NCBI RefSeq assembly: GCF_001649575.2
Contig: NC_051453.1
Coordinates: 642,913-706,912, forward strand
Direction of reading: 5' to 3'
Source: Kryptolebias marmoratus
Taxonomy: Eukaryota; Chordata; Actinopteri; Cyprinodontiformes; Rivulidae
DNA length: 64,000 nucleotides
Position 1 is the first letter of the stretch. Each line of letters begins with the position of its first letter. Both the position numbers and the translations under genes were made by a program. Of the stretch, positions 13,846-35,038 are shown piece by piece. The notes under the pieces are model-generated. The model made no database searches, was not told the DNA's origin, and worked only from the letters and a program-made list of their open reading frames with translations.

Positions 13846-16800
13846 CTTTAAACCAAGGCCACAAATATTGTTTTTTAACCAAAGTGCAAGAAGAGAAATC
13901 TGTTTCCAGTACGTCATGCATATTTATTGTTAAAGATCTAAAAAGAATAGCAGCAGGAGGGACAACTGTCCCTTAAAATAGATTAATACTATTTTTATTG
14001 GTCACTACATTTAGACACAAACTCCAGAGGTGATGATCAGGATGTCATACTCACTTCCTTCAGTGTGTGTCTGTGGATTTTGGTAAAGGTGCTCAATGCG
14101 ACCGGTGTTGAAGGAACTGGAACGCCGAACAATCCCGTGAACCTGAAGCAGGACAGATGGACAACAACAACAACAAGAACATGTTAGGTTTCTGATATGG
14201 AGTCATTCAGATTAAAGACTTTTTATTAAAAAGCACAAACCTGAGTGTTATTTCAAGACAACCACCTAAAATTTGAAGATACTCTGGAAAACTAAACAAA
14301 TTTCTTTTTTTCTTGGCCTCTGGAGAAACTAAACGCACAATGCTGAGAAATTAAACAGAATATATAGATTTCAGAAGTTTAAAAGTAAATTAAACCAGGA
14401 AAAACATGTCCAACTGTATTTAAAAGCTGTCCACATGTTATCGTCATTAAATCCTGCAACATTTAAGCAGTCTCTGTCCAAACTGTTAGTCCACTTGATT
14501 TGTCTTACACTGATGAGGAAACCAAACCCTCCGCTCTCTTTGGAAATTTGAGCGGAACACTGGGTCAAATCCATTAATTGCTTCGTTAACCGCATCCTCA
14601 ATAAAATCGGATTCTTTTAAGAGTTTGTTCTGCTTCTAATTAAATAAGAGTGAGTTGTTCCTTTAGAGAGAAATGAGTTCTAATTAGTTTCGATGATCTC
14701 TGAAGGTGTCACCATCTGATGTGTGATCTTTACTCTGTAATCTGGGGGGAGTTTGTGAGGAAGGTCTGCTCGGGGAAGATAACAGGACCTGGTCCACAGG
14801 GAGTCCATTAGTGGGAGGACACTGTGCCCCGACCTCACTTCCTTTATTCACTGCGCTCTTCCTGCCTGCCTCTGCACGCCTCTTTATTACCGCCCCTTCT
14901 CCGTCGGCATGCCCAGTCTGGACCCGGTCCACTTCCTGTCTGCTGTCCCTGAGCCAGGCAGCAGATGGCGAAGTCCACAAGGCAGACTGACATGAAACTA
15001 AAGTTCTGCTGCTTCTGTCAGGAACCGAATCTGTGCAGCATATGGATACAACTAAATGTGCCAAAAATGTGTGTTCTTTGGAAAAACCACGTTCCTGTCA
15101 AGTCTTGTGCCAAATGTATTTTTATTAAAAGTGCACACTTGGTGCACAAACAAAACAAAACAAAAAAGTCAGCGATTTTCCAATGACCTTACTGAGACCC
15201 AGCAATCACTGGGATTTGGTACTTCAGAAAATAAATTTTAATTTTCATAAATTTTTGGCCTCAAATACACAAATTAAAGTATGACATCAAGCCGAGGCTA
15301 AGGAGTCCATTTCTAACAGACAAGCTATTGTTGTTATAAAAATCAGATGAATTGGATAAATAAAAATAAATTTAAAACATGATGATGATTATTCTAAGGC
15401 AACTTGGACCAAACAGTGTCAGACACTCTCTAAAGCAGCAGTTCCTAAAGTTGGGGCTGTGAAACACCAGATCAGGGTCTTGAGATGAATTTTTTAATAG
15501 CATGTTTTTGTATTAATTTGATCTAATTACATTCTTGTTTACTTGTCTTACTGGCGATGTTTCTACATTTGAAGCAGCAATAGTCGAGGTCAGAGGTCAG
15601 CCACAGTTATTTTGTGGGTCAGAAGTGGAAAAGTTTGGGATCTGGGAATGTGGAAGTTTCCCATATGATACCGAACTATTGTTCATAACACAGATATAAG
15701 TGCTGATAGCAGACAGATTGGAGATGGTACAGAAGAGGACTAAAAATCAAAAAGGAAATCATGTTAACCTCTTTAAATTGTGCTTACTTTTTTAAGGGCT
15801 AACATCCAGAACTGCTGATATTTTACCAATGGTTTTGTAACAGCGGATGATGTTGTTGCTTTTATAATTCAACCACTCACCGTACAGCTGCATCATGCAG
15901 TTACTGCTCCGGTTTCAAGATGAGAACTACCAACAAATTAACAAAATAACTTCTGTGACCAACAACCACCTGAAGTACCAGCGGTGAGGACACAAAACAG
16001 AAAGAAGACTTCCTCCATCAGAAAGCACCTCTTTGTGTTTCTTTAGGCTTTGATGGATTTAAACTTCAAAGCAAGTAGTAAAAGTAAAGCTATTTTCTTC
16101 AGAATAAATTCTTTTATCTCTCTTACACTTACAGCCCACATGTCCAGTCTCATACAACAGCACATCTAAGTTTTAAACTGTTTCTACAGCAGGTGTACCC
16201 CCACATTACCCTGTGATTAGAAGCCTGCTTTGTCCTTTTCAAATCCTCTTGAATTCCCTTCATTCAATCAAAACGAAAGAAACTGTGACTTCACTCACCA
16301 ACCAACTCCCTGCTCATAGCTCGACCCGGTGTAAAAGGTCAGAGGTCAAAGAGGTTTTATCAGGGTGAGGTGTGAGTGAGGCAGTGTATCTCCAAGCTGT
16401 CGTATTACGTCTTGCTCCCTCCGGCGTTCCCACAGCCTGCTGTGGCTGGACGCAGCTTATCGAGGGAATGTGAGCGTCTGTCTTCATATTTGTGTCTGTA
16501 GGTTCGCCTGAGCTTCCGAAGGACAGAGCTCTGGTGTTTCTAAGAATACAGCAGGTTTTACTTTCAATCCTCACCTCGTAGCCTTTGCCGAGCAGGAACT
16601 CAGCCAGGTAGGAACCATCCTGAAAAGACAGAAAACATCATCACTTAGGATCTATAAATACAAACAAGGCCACAGCATAGTGATGACATTCTTTTACACA
16701 CATGAATAATTTCATTCATTGCTTCTTAGCACAAAGCTGAAGGCTTATGTCAAAACTTGCAGTATTTGTGTACTAAACCTTCATTTAACTGGAAGATAAA

Positions 16801-17149
16801 ACTTTATGGAAATAAAAGAGAGTACAAGAACGAGTTCAGAAAAGCAGCGTTTCATGGTCTGTAGGAACCGTAAAGTTTCAATGGAGGCTGTATTCAGCCA
16901 GCGAGACACGACGGCATCACCAGACTTCGTTTCCTAAAGGTGAGACTCAATCAGGAGAATTTGGAAAACATCAGAAAACTTCTTTGTTTTTGGTGACACT
17001 GGAAGATGCAGTGATGTCTTGACAACAAACAGATATCTCATTAAAACATATTTCCTGGGTTGAAACACAAACCTTCTACAAACTGAACATTTCAGCGTGG
17101 TGGGATCATTGACTCTATGGATCTGAAGCTCTTGGCTGACCTTAAACTG

Positions 17150-17193
<44 letters not shown>

Positions 17194-20100
17194 AAGAGAA
17201 CATTCACTGTCAATGAGGTCTTGTTCCCCTCACCCATGTTCCTCCTCGTCTTTTTTTTTTTCCTGCTCAGATTTTCCGACCGCACATTCAGAAACACTCC
17301 GTAAGATTCCAGCCAAGTCGTGACATTCATCCCTCAACCCTACTTATATATGTGCACACACGCACACACACGCACGGATGTTCATGCCAGCCTCTCGCTG
17401 CTAACAGTGAAAACAGTAGAGAGACAGGAAAAGCTGGTGAGGGATCAACGTTTGAGAAAACCGAATAAAAACTGGAATTTATTCTGAAGCATGATGTGAG
17501 GTCCTAAAGTAACCCCAGGATCTGCCTCTGCAGCAAAACCAGTTTATCTTTTCTAACTGGGTGCTGCGTATCTAAAGAAACCTTTAGACCATGAAAAGTT
17601 AGCAAGCTTAATGACAGAAATGGGGGGGGGGGTCTGAGAGCAAAATATCCCCAGAAACCCTGAGGAGTGAAGCATATACAAGCAGGGGGTGACAGGATGA
17701 AAACATTGCAAGTTATATAAAACTAATAAGATAATTTTGCACATTTATACTCCTGACAGATGTTCCATCAGCATCATGTCAAATAAATGAAATTCTAAAA
17801 AGTGTCAGAGTTCAAAAACTCCAAAAATGTCCAAAGTGCTCAGTTTTCCCATATGCACCAACTGAGAGGATGCAAATCAATACAAGGACATGGAGATGAA
17901 TCTGAGGAATTATTTTGCTTTTAAACTTTCATCTTTAAACAGGAAATAAAGGTTTCTACCTTTATACAACTTGTATAAAATGTCAAAGTATATTTTAGTC
18001 CCAGTTTTTAGGATTGTCTCGTACTGTGATCTGGGATCATTGCCAGTCGTCCACCATGACGGTCAGTTGGCTCTGATGCCAAACCTGTTTCTGCTCGACG
18101 TCCAGGTGGAGATGATCCCTGGCACGCCTTCAGCCCATCCACACAGCGTTCGAACCTCCGGCTGGTGTCACGCTTTCCTGTCCGGGTGCCAGGGTCACAA
18201 TGTTACACAGCAGCCTGAAGAGCTGAAACAAGAAGCTCCTTTGAGGCCGTTTCACCCAGTGAACGCTGGCCTCACCTCACTGTTTCCTGTTACGAGGAGC
18301 TGGGTGCTTCATTAAAGCACGAGGGACCCACACAGGTACGTCCCCAAAGACTCATTTAGGCCAGTGGCACAAAACTAAAAATAGTCCAGTTTAATGAGTA
18401 AAGGGATGCTGGATTTTCAGCATCAAAAACAAAGTTTTACAAACCACCAGGCCCTGATGATCAGGAACTGTGGACAGATACAGGTGTGGCTTGTTTGGAA
18501 GGGTTGCAGGAGGAAGCCTCGTCTTTAAAAAGAAGATGGCGGCAGGAGTTCGGTTTGAAAGAACCACAAGACTTGTGGAACAAAACCAGACCAAAGCAAA
18601 GAAGTTTGGTTAATAATAACCAAACGGAGCAGTTCAGCACAAACAGCTCCTCCCAGCTGTCAGCACGGCGGAGGAGGGCTGATGGTTTGGGCTGATTCTG
18701 GAGTCAGATGTGATCCCAAACACAGCAGCTAATCTACAACAAAATGGCTGACAAAGTAAAGAATCAAGTTGCTGTCAGAGTCCAGATCTCAACTTTATAA
18801 AAATGCTGCATCAGGACCTTTAAGAGAGCTGTGCAGAAACTAATATCCTCAATAAAAGGAAGAAATGCTGGAAAGAAGAGTGGGTCAAAATCCTCTACAA
18901 CCATGTGAGATACTGAGAAAGTCCTACAGAAAACCGTGACTGAGAGATATAGCTGCTAACTGTTTGAAAAGTTCAGATAAAACTTATTATCCCACCAGTA
19001 TGAAGGGTGGATATTTATTCCCATTGAAAGGTGACACTGCTGTGTGTGCAGGTTTCCTCACACTAAAGGAGCATATTTATGCAAAAATACAGAACTTTGC
19101 AATAAATGTCCACAGAGTCCAAGTGTTCTTGGTTAAACTGCGTTTTTCTGTCCATTTTTTAAGAAACCTAATTTTGTGGTTAAAGAAGAAAAGAAAAGTT
19201 TGATTTTGGTACCCTCTGCTGGTGAATCAGAAGCAAGAGGAGACGTCTTCAGACATTTAGATTCATAATCAGAGCACCTGTCCAACATCAGGGCAAAGAA
19301 GGACTGTGTGGAAAACCTTTCTGACGGTTCAACATTTAAAGATGTCGGTCTTCGTGCCTGCAGACGGACAGCAAAGTGAAATTATAAGTCATTGTGTGCA
19401 CGCTACAAATGAATCACTTTAATGTGTTTTCTTTAAACCGCAGGCAGAAGCTGGCAAGCCTGACGCTGCAATTATGCCTGATATGGTGTGATGAAGCTGC
19501 AATCCAGGCTCCAGCACACACACACACACACACACAGCATTATAACACAAGTCTGAAACACTCTCCTCGACTTTTGAACCACTCAGCCGTGTCTCTGACA
19601 GGAAGTAATGAGGTTCAGACGTCAGAAAACCTACAAATCTGAGATATTCTTCACTTAGACAAATTCTAACACAACTACAAACACCCTGCAGGTGATATGA
19701 GATCTTTATCAAGCAGCCAACAAGTTGTTTTAATTGTTGGATCAACTGGTTTTTAATTCAGCTCATTTAGATCACAGCTCACAGAAACAAATATCGTGAC
19801 AATGTGTTGGCAATGACTCTCAGCTATCTGTAAAATTATATCATTTTTGTGTTTGTTACAGCTGATTAGATCCCCACATTTCTCCTTTGGCGGCAGGCGA
19901 TAATGTAACTTTTTGACCGTTGATAAAATCAGTTTCTGTGTTGCCTGACAAGTCATTGAAGTCCAGGTTTGTTTAACTGCTCACACACAAAAGACACAAC
20001 TTTCACAGCTTGTAGATGAACAAACACTGCCCTTTCAGCTGAAGTTCTGACTGTATGTATGTAGTATGTGGTCAACGGTTCTACAGGGAATGAAGTGAAG

Positions 20101-23100
20101 GCAGTGAAACCCCAGAATATAAACCTCATCAGAGGAAAACAGCATCGAGGCGAAATCTTTCTTTGAACACTGAGAGAAATGAACTTTATTAGCTCTTGTT
20201 TGGTGAAATAATGTGGTCAACAAAAAGCACTAACACATTAAATAAGATATTTTACCACAACTCTTTAAACCTGCTAACCAAATCTTTTAACAAAGATACA
20301 AAAAAATGTGAATTTTTAGCACCAGATGAAGACTGTTATCAGCCTTTGAGGAACTTTGGATCAGTTTCATTGAGGAAATAAATATTTCTGTGTGGTTATC
20401 GTTTAGATTAAATTTAGTTTCTCCTCACCATCTGACTCGTTGGTTCATAAACTCCACTGTTGAGGCTAATTCAGCTTTTTACAACTGCGAGCGGCGGGAG
20501 CCAGACTTCTGTCAGAGAGAGGAGCCATCAGCAGCCATTATGAGCACCAGAGGAGATGTGTGCACGGATTCTTAGCTTTATGATTATTATTCCTGGCGCT
20601 CTCTGAGGTTTTATCCTCGCCACTGACGGCGGAGTGAGCGGGAGGAGGCGTAGAGGGAGTAACTTTATCAAACAAGAACAAAAGGATGAAGGAAGAGAAG
20701 TACCAGGACGAGCAGCAAACTGTTTGAGGGCTCACAAAAGTGAAAGAAGCTCAAAGTGAAGTTTTATTGTCGAACAGAGAGGTAACCCTGGCTCTCCTGC
20801 TGCACTCAGGTGGTCTCCTATAACTCACACCACCTCGCCTCAATACTTCACACTGGGACAGCGCTCAGAAAGCACGCTGCCCTGAAATTTATGGACAGTA
20901 GTTAGAGAGGTGATTGATCGGTGACTTCTGAGATGGTGTATCCAGATGCCCGCCCGCCTCCTGCGTGACTTCTCAGGATTCGTCAGCAAATGGCGTGACC
21001 GGCAAAATAAAAATGAATTAATGCTGTTATTCTTTGTGTCTGTTAAGAGATGGGGGCTTGGAAAGAGCTGCTGGACACAGGAATGTGACTTTCCAGCTGG
21101 GCACTGTTCTGGGACCAGTCAGGTGGTAACGATGGCCTCTGAACAGAAAACAGCCCTCAGGTTGGTGTCAGAAACAGGCATGTGCACGCCGCTAAATATC
21201 ACACTGTCACATGTGTAAACCCTCAAACACGGTGAGATCAAGTCTCCTGAAGTAAAAATAAGCCCGAATGAACAATCTGACCAAAATCTGTGTCAGGCTT
21301 TATTTCTGCTTTATTATTTAAATCCCATTTGATTGAGTTACTTTACATTTATAGTCAAAATGTTTTAAAATATGTGCTTACTAAAAGACACAAATATCTT
21401 CATCCTCAGATGGATGTAAGAAGGGTCAGCTCTGGCTGTGAACCATGACTTTGCATTAATAAATTATATAATTATTACTACAACTCTACTTGAACCTGTC
21501 TGAAGATGTCACGGTTAACTGCACAAACTTATATTTCTGTGACACAAAAACATCCATAAACTTGAATTAAAAAGCTTTTCCTACCCTCCGATAATAAAAT
21601 AACTCACTAAATAAAGGAATAAAAACAAGATCTAACAGCACAAACTGAAAACTGAACCAAAGGAGTTCTTCAAACTACGATGGCTGTAAAAAGCTCACAG
21701 CAGGAAGGTTTTTAACAGAGTTTTATATAAATATACACACATTAATGACTTTATATTGTGATTCTGGACAATGGAAAACATTTCCTCAATGGTAAACAAA
21801 CTTTAAGTCTTAATATAAATATTAGATTAACAACTTTATTTACACTAAACTCCCCAACTTGAATAAACCAACACTTTTCTTTTTCCTTTGTTTCGAGTGG
21901 CTGAAGGTTTCAGATCCATTTACAGCATCTGTACAACCAGCAGAGATGACAACTAATATTAATAATAAAAAAGGTTTTTCATCACTAGAACTGTTACTTT
22001 TGTTGAATTATTTCTTTGCTTTTAGCCCGTGCACTCTGTCAGACACATGACCTCGTTATAAAACACAGTTTTACGTCATCCTGTCCAGAAAAACAGAAGA
22101 AACTGAGGTTAGACTGCGAGTTAGTTGGTTTTTGTGAAACTCTAGCTGGGAGGGTGTATTTTATGGTCATGAGGCAGACTTTCTGACCTTCAGGCACAGA
22201 GACTGTAACAATAAAAAAAGACAATATTTGATAAAACAATCAGGCATGAAGTTTTATCTGACCGGCTGAAGTCTGTCACAAATAACACCAAGGTCAGCTT
22301 TTTACTCCTAATCACTCTGCTGAACACATTAACTTTTCCTCAGCAGGGTCACATGTACTCTACCAGGCTGGAGCCGTGACATATTCCAGCACACAGCATA
22401 TGAACTGGAATAATGTGGCAGCTGGCAAGTTTCAGGTCAGTTTAAAGGTGATGATAACTCCGTGCTGTGAAGGAAAACTGGTTTTTGCTGCCCCCTAGTG
22501 TCAGATCAGTGCAGCTCTGAAATCCATTTCTACTGTAATCCACAAAGGTTTGACTTTTATATTTGAGAGAAACGTCACATTAAACTGACGTAAAATTCAA
22601 TGTTTCAAACAAATATTTGATTTTTTTTGTTGTTTTAATTAGAAAACTGGCATCCAACAAGCATTTTCTTACAACAACCCTTTGGCTGGAGTAAATCCGT
22701 TTCCTTCAAGTCACAAAAGCAAAATGCAAAAGATGGTTTAGTTTCTTAGTAAACGAACAGGTGGTGGACTTCTACTATAAGACTATAATATAATTATAAG
22801 AGACAAGCCTCCAGGTGATTCTTTCAGCTTAAATATTGCTGATGGATGCACCTCGCTAACACCTATAATTTATCAAATACAGCTGTAGCTGAAATGAACC
22901 GTTCAGTTTTCTCTCTGAATGTTAAAGCCCAAAGCGAGAGAAACTGTTACCGTTTAAAATGATTTATCCCTCTGATCGTTTCAGAAGCTAAGACGTCAGC
23001 GTCTGAGTTTAAGTTTAACTCGTTTTAGTTTGAGACTCCTACAGGCTGCTAATAAAATCACTGCGGATGTTGACACAGCAGGCGTTTGAAACATGTTTTA

Positions 23101-24753
23101 AAAAGTGGTGCTTTATGACAAATTATTTGATTAAAAGGAAAGTTCATTCAACCCGTTTGTGATTATTAAACCAAACTGACTGAAGTTCCTGGGTGGACAG
23201 CAGAGGAATTATCTGCTTCTTCAGTCTTCATCAGTCACTTTCTGGCTGGTATTTCACAGGTTTGTTGTTATTTTTATCCACAGTGTTATTCTTAAATGAA
23301 GGTTCTCATCTACAGTCACTCAAGATCATGTCAAATTAAACTTTAATTGGTAACAGTTTTATTAAACCCATAACTTTGCTATTTATAGATTATAATATAT
23401 ATATATTTTGGTGTAATCTTTACTGCTTCACAAAAAGTGCATGCATGTTCTTTTCTCCTAACTGCAAATCAAGGTCAAGGTAAAATTTTATTTGATCATT
23501 TCCCAAAGGTCTGTACATGAACCGCGACAAAATGAAACATTTCAGCGTCTGGAAAACTGCTTCAGCCCTTTGATGGAGCGCCACATCACCAGCAGTAATA
23601 TATCGTGTGTTTGTTAGTTAGTTTGCAGGGTTTCTGCAAGATTTATTGATTCTTTTTAAGAGCTTTGAAAGCCCATTCTGATTCAAATTTAAGCAATGAA
23701 AACTGAACGTACAACTTTAGGATATAACTGAATGTACTTTAAGGCTGAAAATGGCATATCTGCACAGATTTACGGCCTAAAATTGAGATTATTTAATTTC
23801 AGACTACTTAGGACCCTGGTTTGGAAGTGAGGTCAGCTGAAATGGGACTGAGAAGAAAACAACCAGGGCTGCACAATAAATCCTGAAGCTATTGTTGTCA
23901 CGATATCAGAGTGCACAAAAACAATATCACAAAGTACTGCAATATATCCAAGATCCAAATCAGACTTTAGGGATATATTTGACAATAAGATGGATCCCTA
24001 TTATCAAAACATGCCAACAGCTGATTTAAAAGAATGTAGCTAAACACTAAAGAGGAGAGGAGTGAGGAAAATGTGGGTTTATTGTAATATTTAACAGAAA
24101 TATTGAAACTGCATGTTATCTTTTTGTCAGGCAGCCTGTGGGCCTTTTAGTGCAGATATAAATGTTTTGAAAGAGACAGAGATCCAGGAAGCATCAGATA
24201 TGTCTGCTTGAATTCCACATTTAAAATCATTAAAACAAACAGACTGATCAGGAAGCTTGATATTTCTGACTATAAACAAACACTTCAGGAGGATCAGGGT
24301 AAATAAAACGACAGATGAGGGCAGAGAAAACAGGAGGACATCTATGTTTTAGCATGAATAAGTGTTTCTGTAAACTGACCCACAAAGCACTGCAATGTGG
24401 AATTTCCGCCTATAAATATGTGCAAATATTCACATTAACCCCAGGCTGTAAACCCAACAGGAGCTGTAATAAATGTTATTTCCTGGTTGCTCAGAAACTC
24501 CAGATAAACTTCAGTTTCAGCTCCTGCAGCAGAAGTTAAACTGATAAATGTTTTGTTTTTCCTTTTAAGCAGCATAAAGCTAAACGAGCACCGAGCAGAG
24601 CCAAATGAATGCAGCTTTCACTTTAACTCATCTACCTCGGTTCACAGTCCCTACCTGCCCGGTGATGCCGGTGATGACAGCCACGTTCCTCTTCTTTAAA
24701 GCCGCTCCGTTCGCCGAGGAGCCGCTGCTAGCTGCTGCGGAGCTCTGAGCCAT
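13736..24753 (-). CDS. gmds: gmds, GDP-mannose 4,6-dehydratase, 5' half (exons 1-4; gene continues past the left edge)
   Basis: GMDS is the cytosolic NADP-dependent short-chain dehydrogenase/reductase that converts GDP-D-mannose to GDP-4-keto-6-deoxymannose, the first committed step of de novo GDP-fucose synthesis. Four exons, 24655-24753, 16575-16619, 14055-14142 and 13736-13845, join in frame to give residues 1-114. Visible features are a non-conserved Ser/Ala-rich leader (residues 1-20), the Rossmann nucleotide motif GITGQDG (29-35), the [13 protein letters not shown] segment in exon 3, and [12 protein letters not shown]...NLGAQSHVK in exon 4, which is nearly identical to vertebrate GMDS as I know it. 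All introns are GT-AG and phases agree (0, 0, 1, 0). The catalytic Tyr-x-x-x-Lys lies in exons outside the window. The gene is transcribed leftward, as is mylk4 beside it, matching human 6p25 order. Confidence 0.95.
14055..14142 (-). CDS. gmds: gmds coding exon 3
   Basis: Eighty-eight bases between acceptor GCTTCAG and a GGAA/GTGAGT donor. It encodes [13 protein letters not shown] followed by [16 protein letters not shown], the cofactor-binding segment with the paired arginines expected for NADP preference. It ends one base into an Asn codon that exon 4 completes. Confidence 0.95.
14143..16574 (-). other. gmds: gmds intron 2
   Basis: Intronic sequence between exons 3 and 2. It contains a degenerate hAT-like relic (15436-15650). 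Nothing else is recognisable. Confidence 0.8.
15436..15650. mobile_element. Degenerate hAT-like non-autonomous relic
   Basis: Opens CAGCAGTTCCTAAAGTTGGG and closes with GGGTCAGAAGTGGAAAAGTT followed by TGGGATCTGG, resembling the ends of vertebrate hAT elements that begin CAGNGGTTCTCAAACTTTGG. Ends are decayed; no target duplication was identified. Confidence 0.4.
16575..16619 (-). CDS. gmds: gmds coding exon 2
   Basis: A 45-base exon (phase 0 to 0) bounded by TTTTCAG and GAG/GTGAGG. It encodes [15 protein letters not shown], which completes the GxxGxxG loop and helix after the first strand. Human GMDS has LLEKGYE here, so one residue differs. It is too short to appear as an ORF. Confidence 0.95.
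17153..17190. repeat. (TG)n microsatellite
   Basis: About 18 TG units in gmds intron 1. Confidence 0.95.
18380..18965 (+). mobile_element. Tc1/mariner transposase relic
   Basis: Contains the typical fish Tc1 strings CTGATGGTTTGGGCTGATTC, CAAACACAGCAGCTAATCTA, CAACAAAATGGCTGACAAAG, CAGAGTCCAGATCTCAACTT and GGAAAGAAGAGTGGGTCAAA, in transposase order. These correspond to the DDE catalytic core and C-terminus (the SPDLNPIE and EEWAKI regions). Many frameshifts and stops; no terminal inverted repeats recognised. Confidence 0.7.
19516..19535. repeat. (CA)n microsatellite
   Basis: Ten CA units. Confidence 0.9.
23866..24010 (+). mobile_element. hAT-like non-autonomous element terminus (CAGGGCTGCAC)
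   Basis: CAGGGCTGCACAATAAATCC and the following ATCACAAAGTACTGCAATAT resemble a well-known vertebrate repeat start (CAGGGCTGCACGATA...). Only one end is clear. Confidence 0.4.
24655..24753 (-). CDS. gmds: gmds coding exon 1
   Basis: Ninety-nine coding bases, 33 codons, from ATG at 24753 to a CAG/GTAGGG donor (intron starts 24654). The peptide begins [10 protein letters not shown] and ends [14 protein letters not shown], the first beta strand and start of the glycine-rich nucleotide-binding loop. It ends in phase 0. The leader differs in sequence from the mammalian one, as expected for this poorly conserved N-terminus. The ATG lies in a GC-rich block typical of a housekeeping promoter. Confidence 0.93.
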
Positions 24754-25030
24754 GTCTTCCCGGGGTGAGGGTCTGCTGTCCGCCGCCGGAAACAACCGTC
24801 AGAACCGATCAAATCCGTCCGTGAGTTCACAGCCTGCGCCTGGGAACCGACAGGAGGACCTCTCAGCATCCGTAAAACAAACTGAGCACCGCTGATCAGG
24901 GCGTGACGAAGGCGGAAGCGGCTGCCGATTCAGCCAATGGGAAGCGAGCAGCAGAACACCGGCTTCAGCCAATAGGAACTGCCCGCCAACTCTGGATGTA
25001 TCGCCCCCTAACGACAGGGAGGAGTAGTGC
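24754..25030 (-). promoter_or_regulatory. gmds: gmds promoter / 5' UTR, GC-rich with two CCAAT boxes
   Basis: The 280 bases upstream of the gmds ATG are much richer in G+C and CpG than the surroundings. They carry CCAAT at 24934-24938 and 24969-24973 (33-40 bp apart, both in the context CAGCCAAT), the NF-Y arrangement, and an ETS-like CGGAAG at 24913-24918. No TATA box is seen, which fits a housekeeping promoter. The transcription start cannot be placed from sequence alone. Confidence 0.55.
24969..24973 (+). promoter_or_regulatory. CCAAT box (NF-Y type), distal of pair
   Basis: CAGCCAATAGG context upstream of gmds; paired with the CCAAT at 24934-24938. Confidence 0.45.
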
Positions 25031-25114
25031 AGGTTACCGTGTATGTAGGACTAAAAGTGCATTTTCATGTAGGTTAAAGGCACAGAAAGCAGGCAAAATA
25101 TAAAACTATCTTTA

Positions 25115-25152
<38 letters not shown>
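25115..25152. repeat. (AT)n microsatellite
   Basis: About 18 uninterrupted AT units in the intergenic spacer between gmds and mylk4. Confidence 0.95.
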
Positions 25153-25157
<5 letters not shown>

Positions 25158-25285
25158 GTATATATAATTGTTATAAAAGGTGAGAACAATAGTCATAAAT
25201 AAAAAAACCTACTGTATGAGTTTAAGCTATCGTTATCACAGTTTTAGTTTATTTACTATTTTTAACAACATTTGTGTAGTTCAAG

Positions 25286-25356
25286 GATATCTAGGGTCAT
25301 AAAGCTTTGCCATTGTTATTTTGGGGGTCAGAAGCTAAAAACTTTGGGAATGACTG
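25286..25356 (+). mobile_element. hAT-like relic, one end only
   Basis: GGGTCAGAAGCTAAAAACTT followed by TGGGAATGACTG matches the right end of the relic at 15436-15650. Confidence 0.35.
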
Positions 25357-27366
25357 ATCTAGACATTTAACAAAATATCATTTTGTATTTTATTTTGTTT
25401 TATTTTTGTCCATTTTCTGTGTTGCTTTTTTATTATTTATAAATAAATATTGCAGCATTTCCAGATCAGTATGAAGTATTCTTTATTTTGTTTGATCAGA
25501 AATCGACACTGAAAGTTTTTTGAAAAATTCTAAAGAAAAGTTACAAATTGGTAAAGAATGTTTTCAGCTGCAAACACTCTTTTTAGTAATAACAAGATGT
25601 TTAAACATTTTTACCAGTGCTGAGATAAAATGTGGTCTACTCTGTGAGACCAACTCATTCAACACAGATCTAAACAAATGATAATAATAATAATGCCATT
25701 ATGCTTTATTTTGCAGAAAGTGTTATCAGCAAACAGAGGAGTCTTGTTCTTTATTTGCCCGTCAAACATTTACTTTTGAGCAGCAGAACTGTTTGTGTGT
25801 TCAGGCATATTTGATTTTTGGTCCGCAGATGAGGAGGAAGTTAGAGCTTTTTCTTATTAAAATAACAATTTTATGAGCAGATTTGTAAGGTATTGTAGGC
25901 CTTTAAAGGTTCTTCATGAAAAACAAAAAGCTATTCTTTCTTTTGATGTGTAAACCAGTGACAGACCTACATTTTCCAGTAAAAAGCTGAGGATGTATTC
26001 AGACTGCAACCTCAAAAGTCTACACAGGAAGTACTAACGCTCATGTTTGCTAAGATACTTGTTTTGTTGTTACAGCACAGACTGTAAAAAGTTTTATAGT
26101 CTTAGCTAACATAATACGAGCTCAGTAAATGACAACCTCTAAAATAAACAAGGATCAGCAAACATCCTTGTCAAAAATGTTCAGAAAACACAATTTTCTT
26201 TGTGCATCATTTATTAAAGTATTCATGTTCTACAGTTATCTAAATCAGATAAGTTCACAAGAAAACTTGAAAATGGTATTGTAAATTCTGATGAAAAAAT
26301 ATTTAAAACACAAAGCTTTTCAATTCAAAATGGAAGAGCCAACACCCGAGCACCAAACAATCAGACAACTTTCCAAAACTTTAGAGGATGAAACTTTTTG
26401 TTGTCGGCTCTTCATCAACCTGATCTGTGCATTTATACTTAAATGATGAGGATAATACGTACGTGTTGTTTCTACTGGCATAAAACATAACATGTTGAAT
26501 AAAAAGCTTTGCACTTCAAGTACATACTGGTGTTGAACCAGCAGATAAATGAACATAAGGATCCACTTCAGTCATTAACATGAATCATTCGTAGGTAGTA
26601 CGTGTTGTTAGTTATGCCTTCATGGAAGGTGAGAGGGGTACTCCAAACTGCCGAAGCAAAACAACATCAACGCAGACAGAAAGAGAAGCAGGCTGCAGGG
26701 AAAACAGCTAAAAGTGTCGCACAAATAATGAGCTGTGCTGCGTTATTTACAGAATAAATTAATGGGGGGGGGGCTTTAAACCAACTTCTATCTGAGTAAC
26801 TTTGTGATAAGACTTGTAAATTAAAAGGAAAAAAAAAACTGCTTTCACAAAAATATTCAGCTTAATATTTAATATTTTCTTTACTAAATTTCTCTGGAGA
26901 AAGTGGTAAAAAAAGAAAAGTGCAAAGCATGCAAAATAAACCTGGACTGCATAATATTAACTTAACTTTTAGTTTTTACAGTGGTACATTCAGCAATCAT
27001 AAAAGTGACACTTGTTGCAGTATTTTATAGTATTTAGACCAACCAACTCTGCAAGCAGACGATAGAAAAAGTAGCTTAAAAAGTTTGTTTTTATTTCCAG
27101 CTCAGCCCTACACGATGTGCAGCGATGCAAAGGTATAAATGAGAGGCAGAGAGTAGCAACCCAGAGGCCATACAGGTACAGCAGTATTGGTCCAAGTGTT
27201 GGGCTCCGGGGCCCTTCTATATCACAAAGCAAACTGACAGCCTCCGCGTCTCTGAAAGGGAAACAAACCAAACGCTTTTATTTAGCAGGAAAAACTGAAA
27301 TCAGTTTTTAAATTCATCCTGTGAGTTCACAGAAAATATTAAAAAAAACAAGGAAGTCTGACCTGT

Positions 27367-35038
<7,672 letters not shown>

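Larger units (their letters stand above)
16620..24654 (-). other. gmds: gmds intron 1
   Basis: About 8 kb of first intron. It contains two CA/TG microsatellites (17153-17190 and 19516-19535), a Tc1-type transposase relic (18380-18965), a GC-richer block at 20440-20660, and a hAT-like terminus near 23866. No exon-like sequence was recognised. Confidence 0.75.
25031..27366. other. Intergenic spacer gmds-mylk4, including the probable mylk4 3' UTR
   Basis: AT-rich spacer with an (AT)n tract, a hAT-like relic end (25286-25356) and no coding exon. On the minus strand, AATAAA appears at 27282-27277, 85 bases past the mylk4 stop, and is a candidate poly(A) signal. Other candidates lie further left, so the transcript end is unresolved. 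Confidence 0.5.
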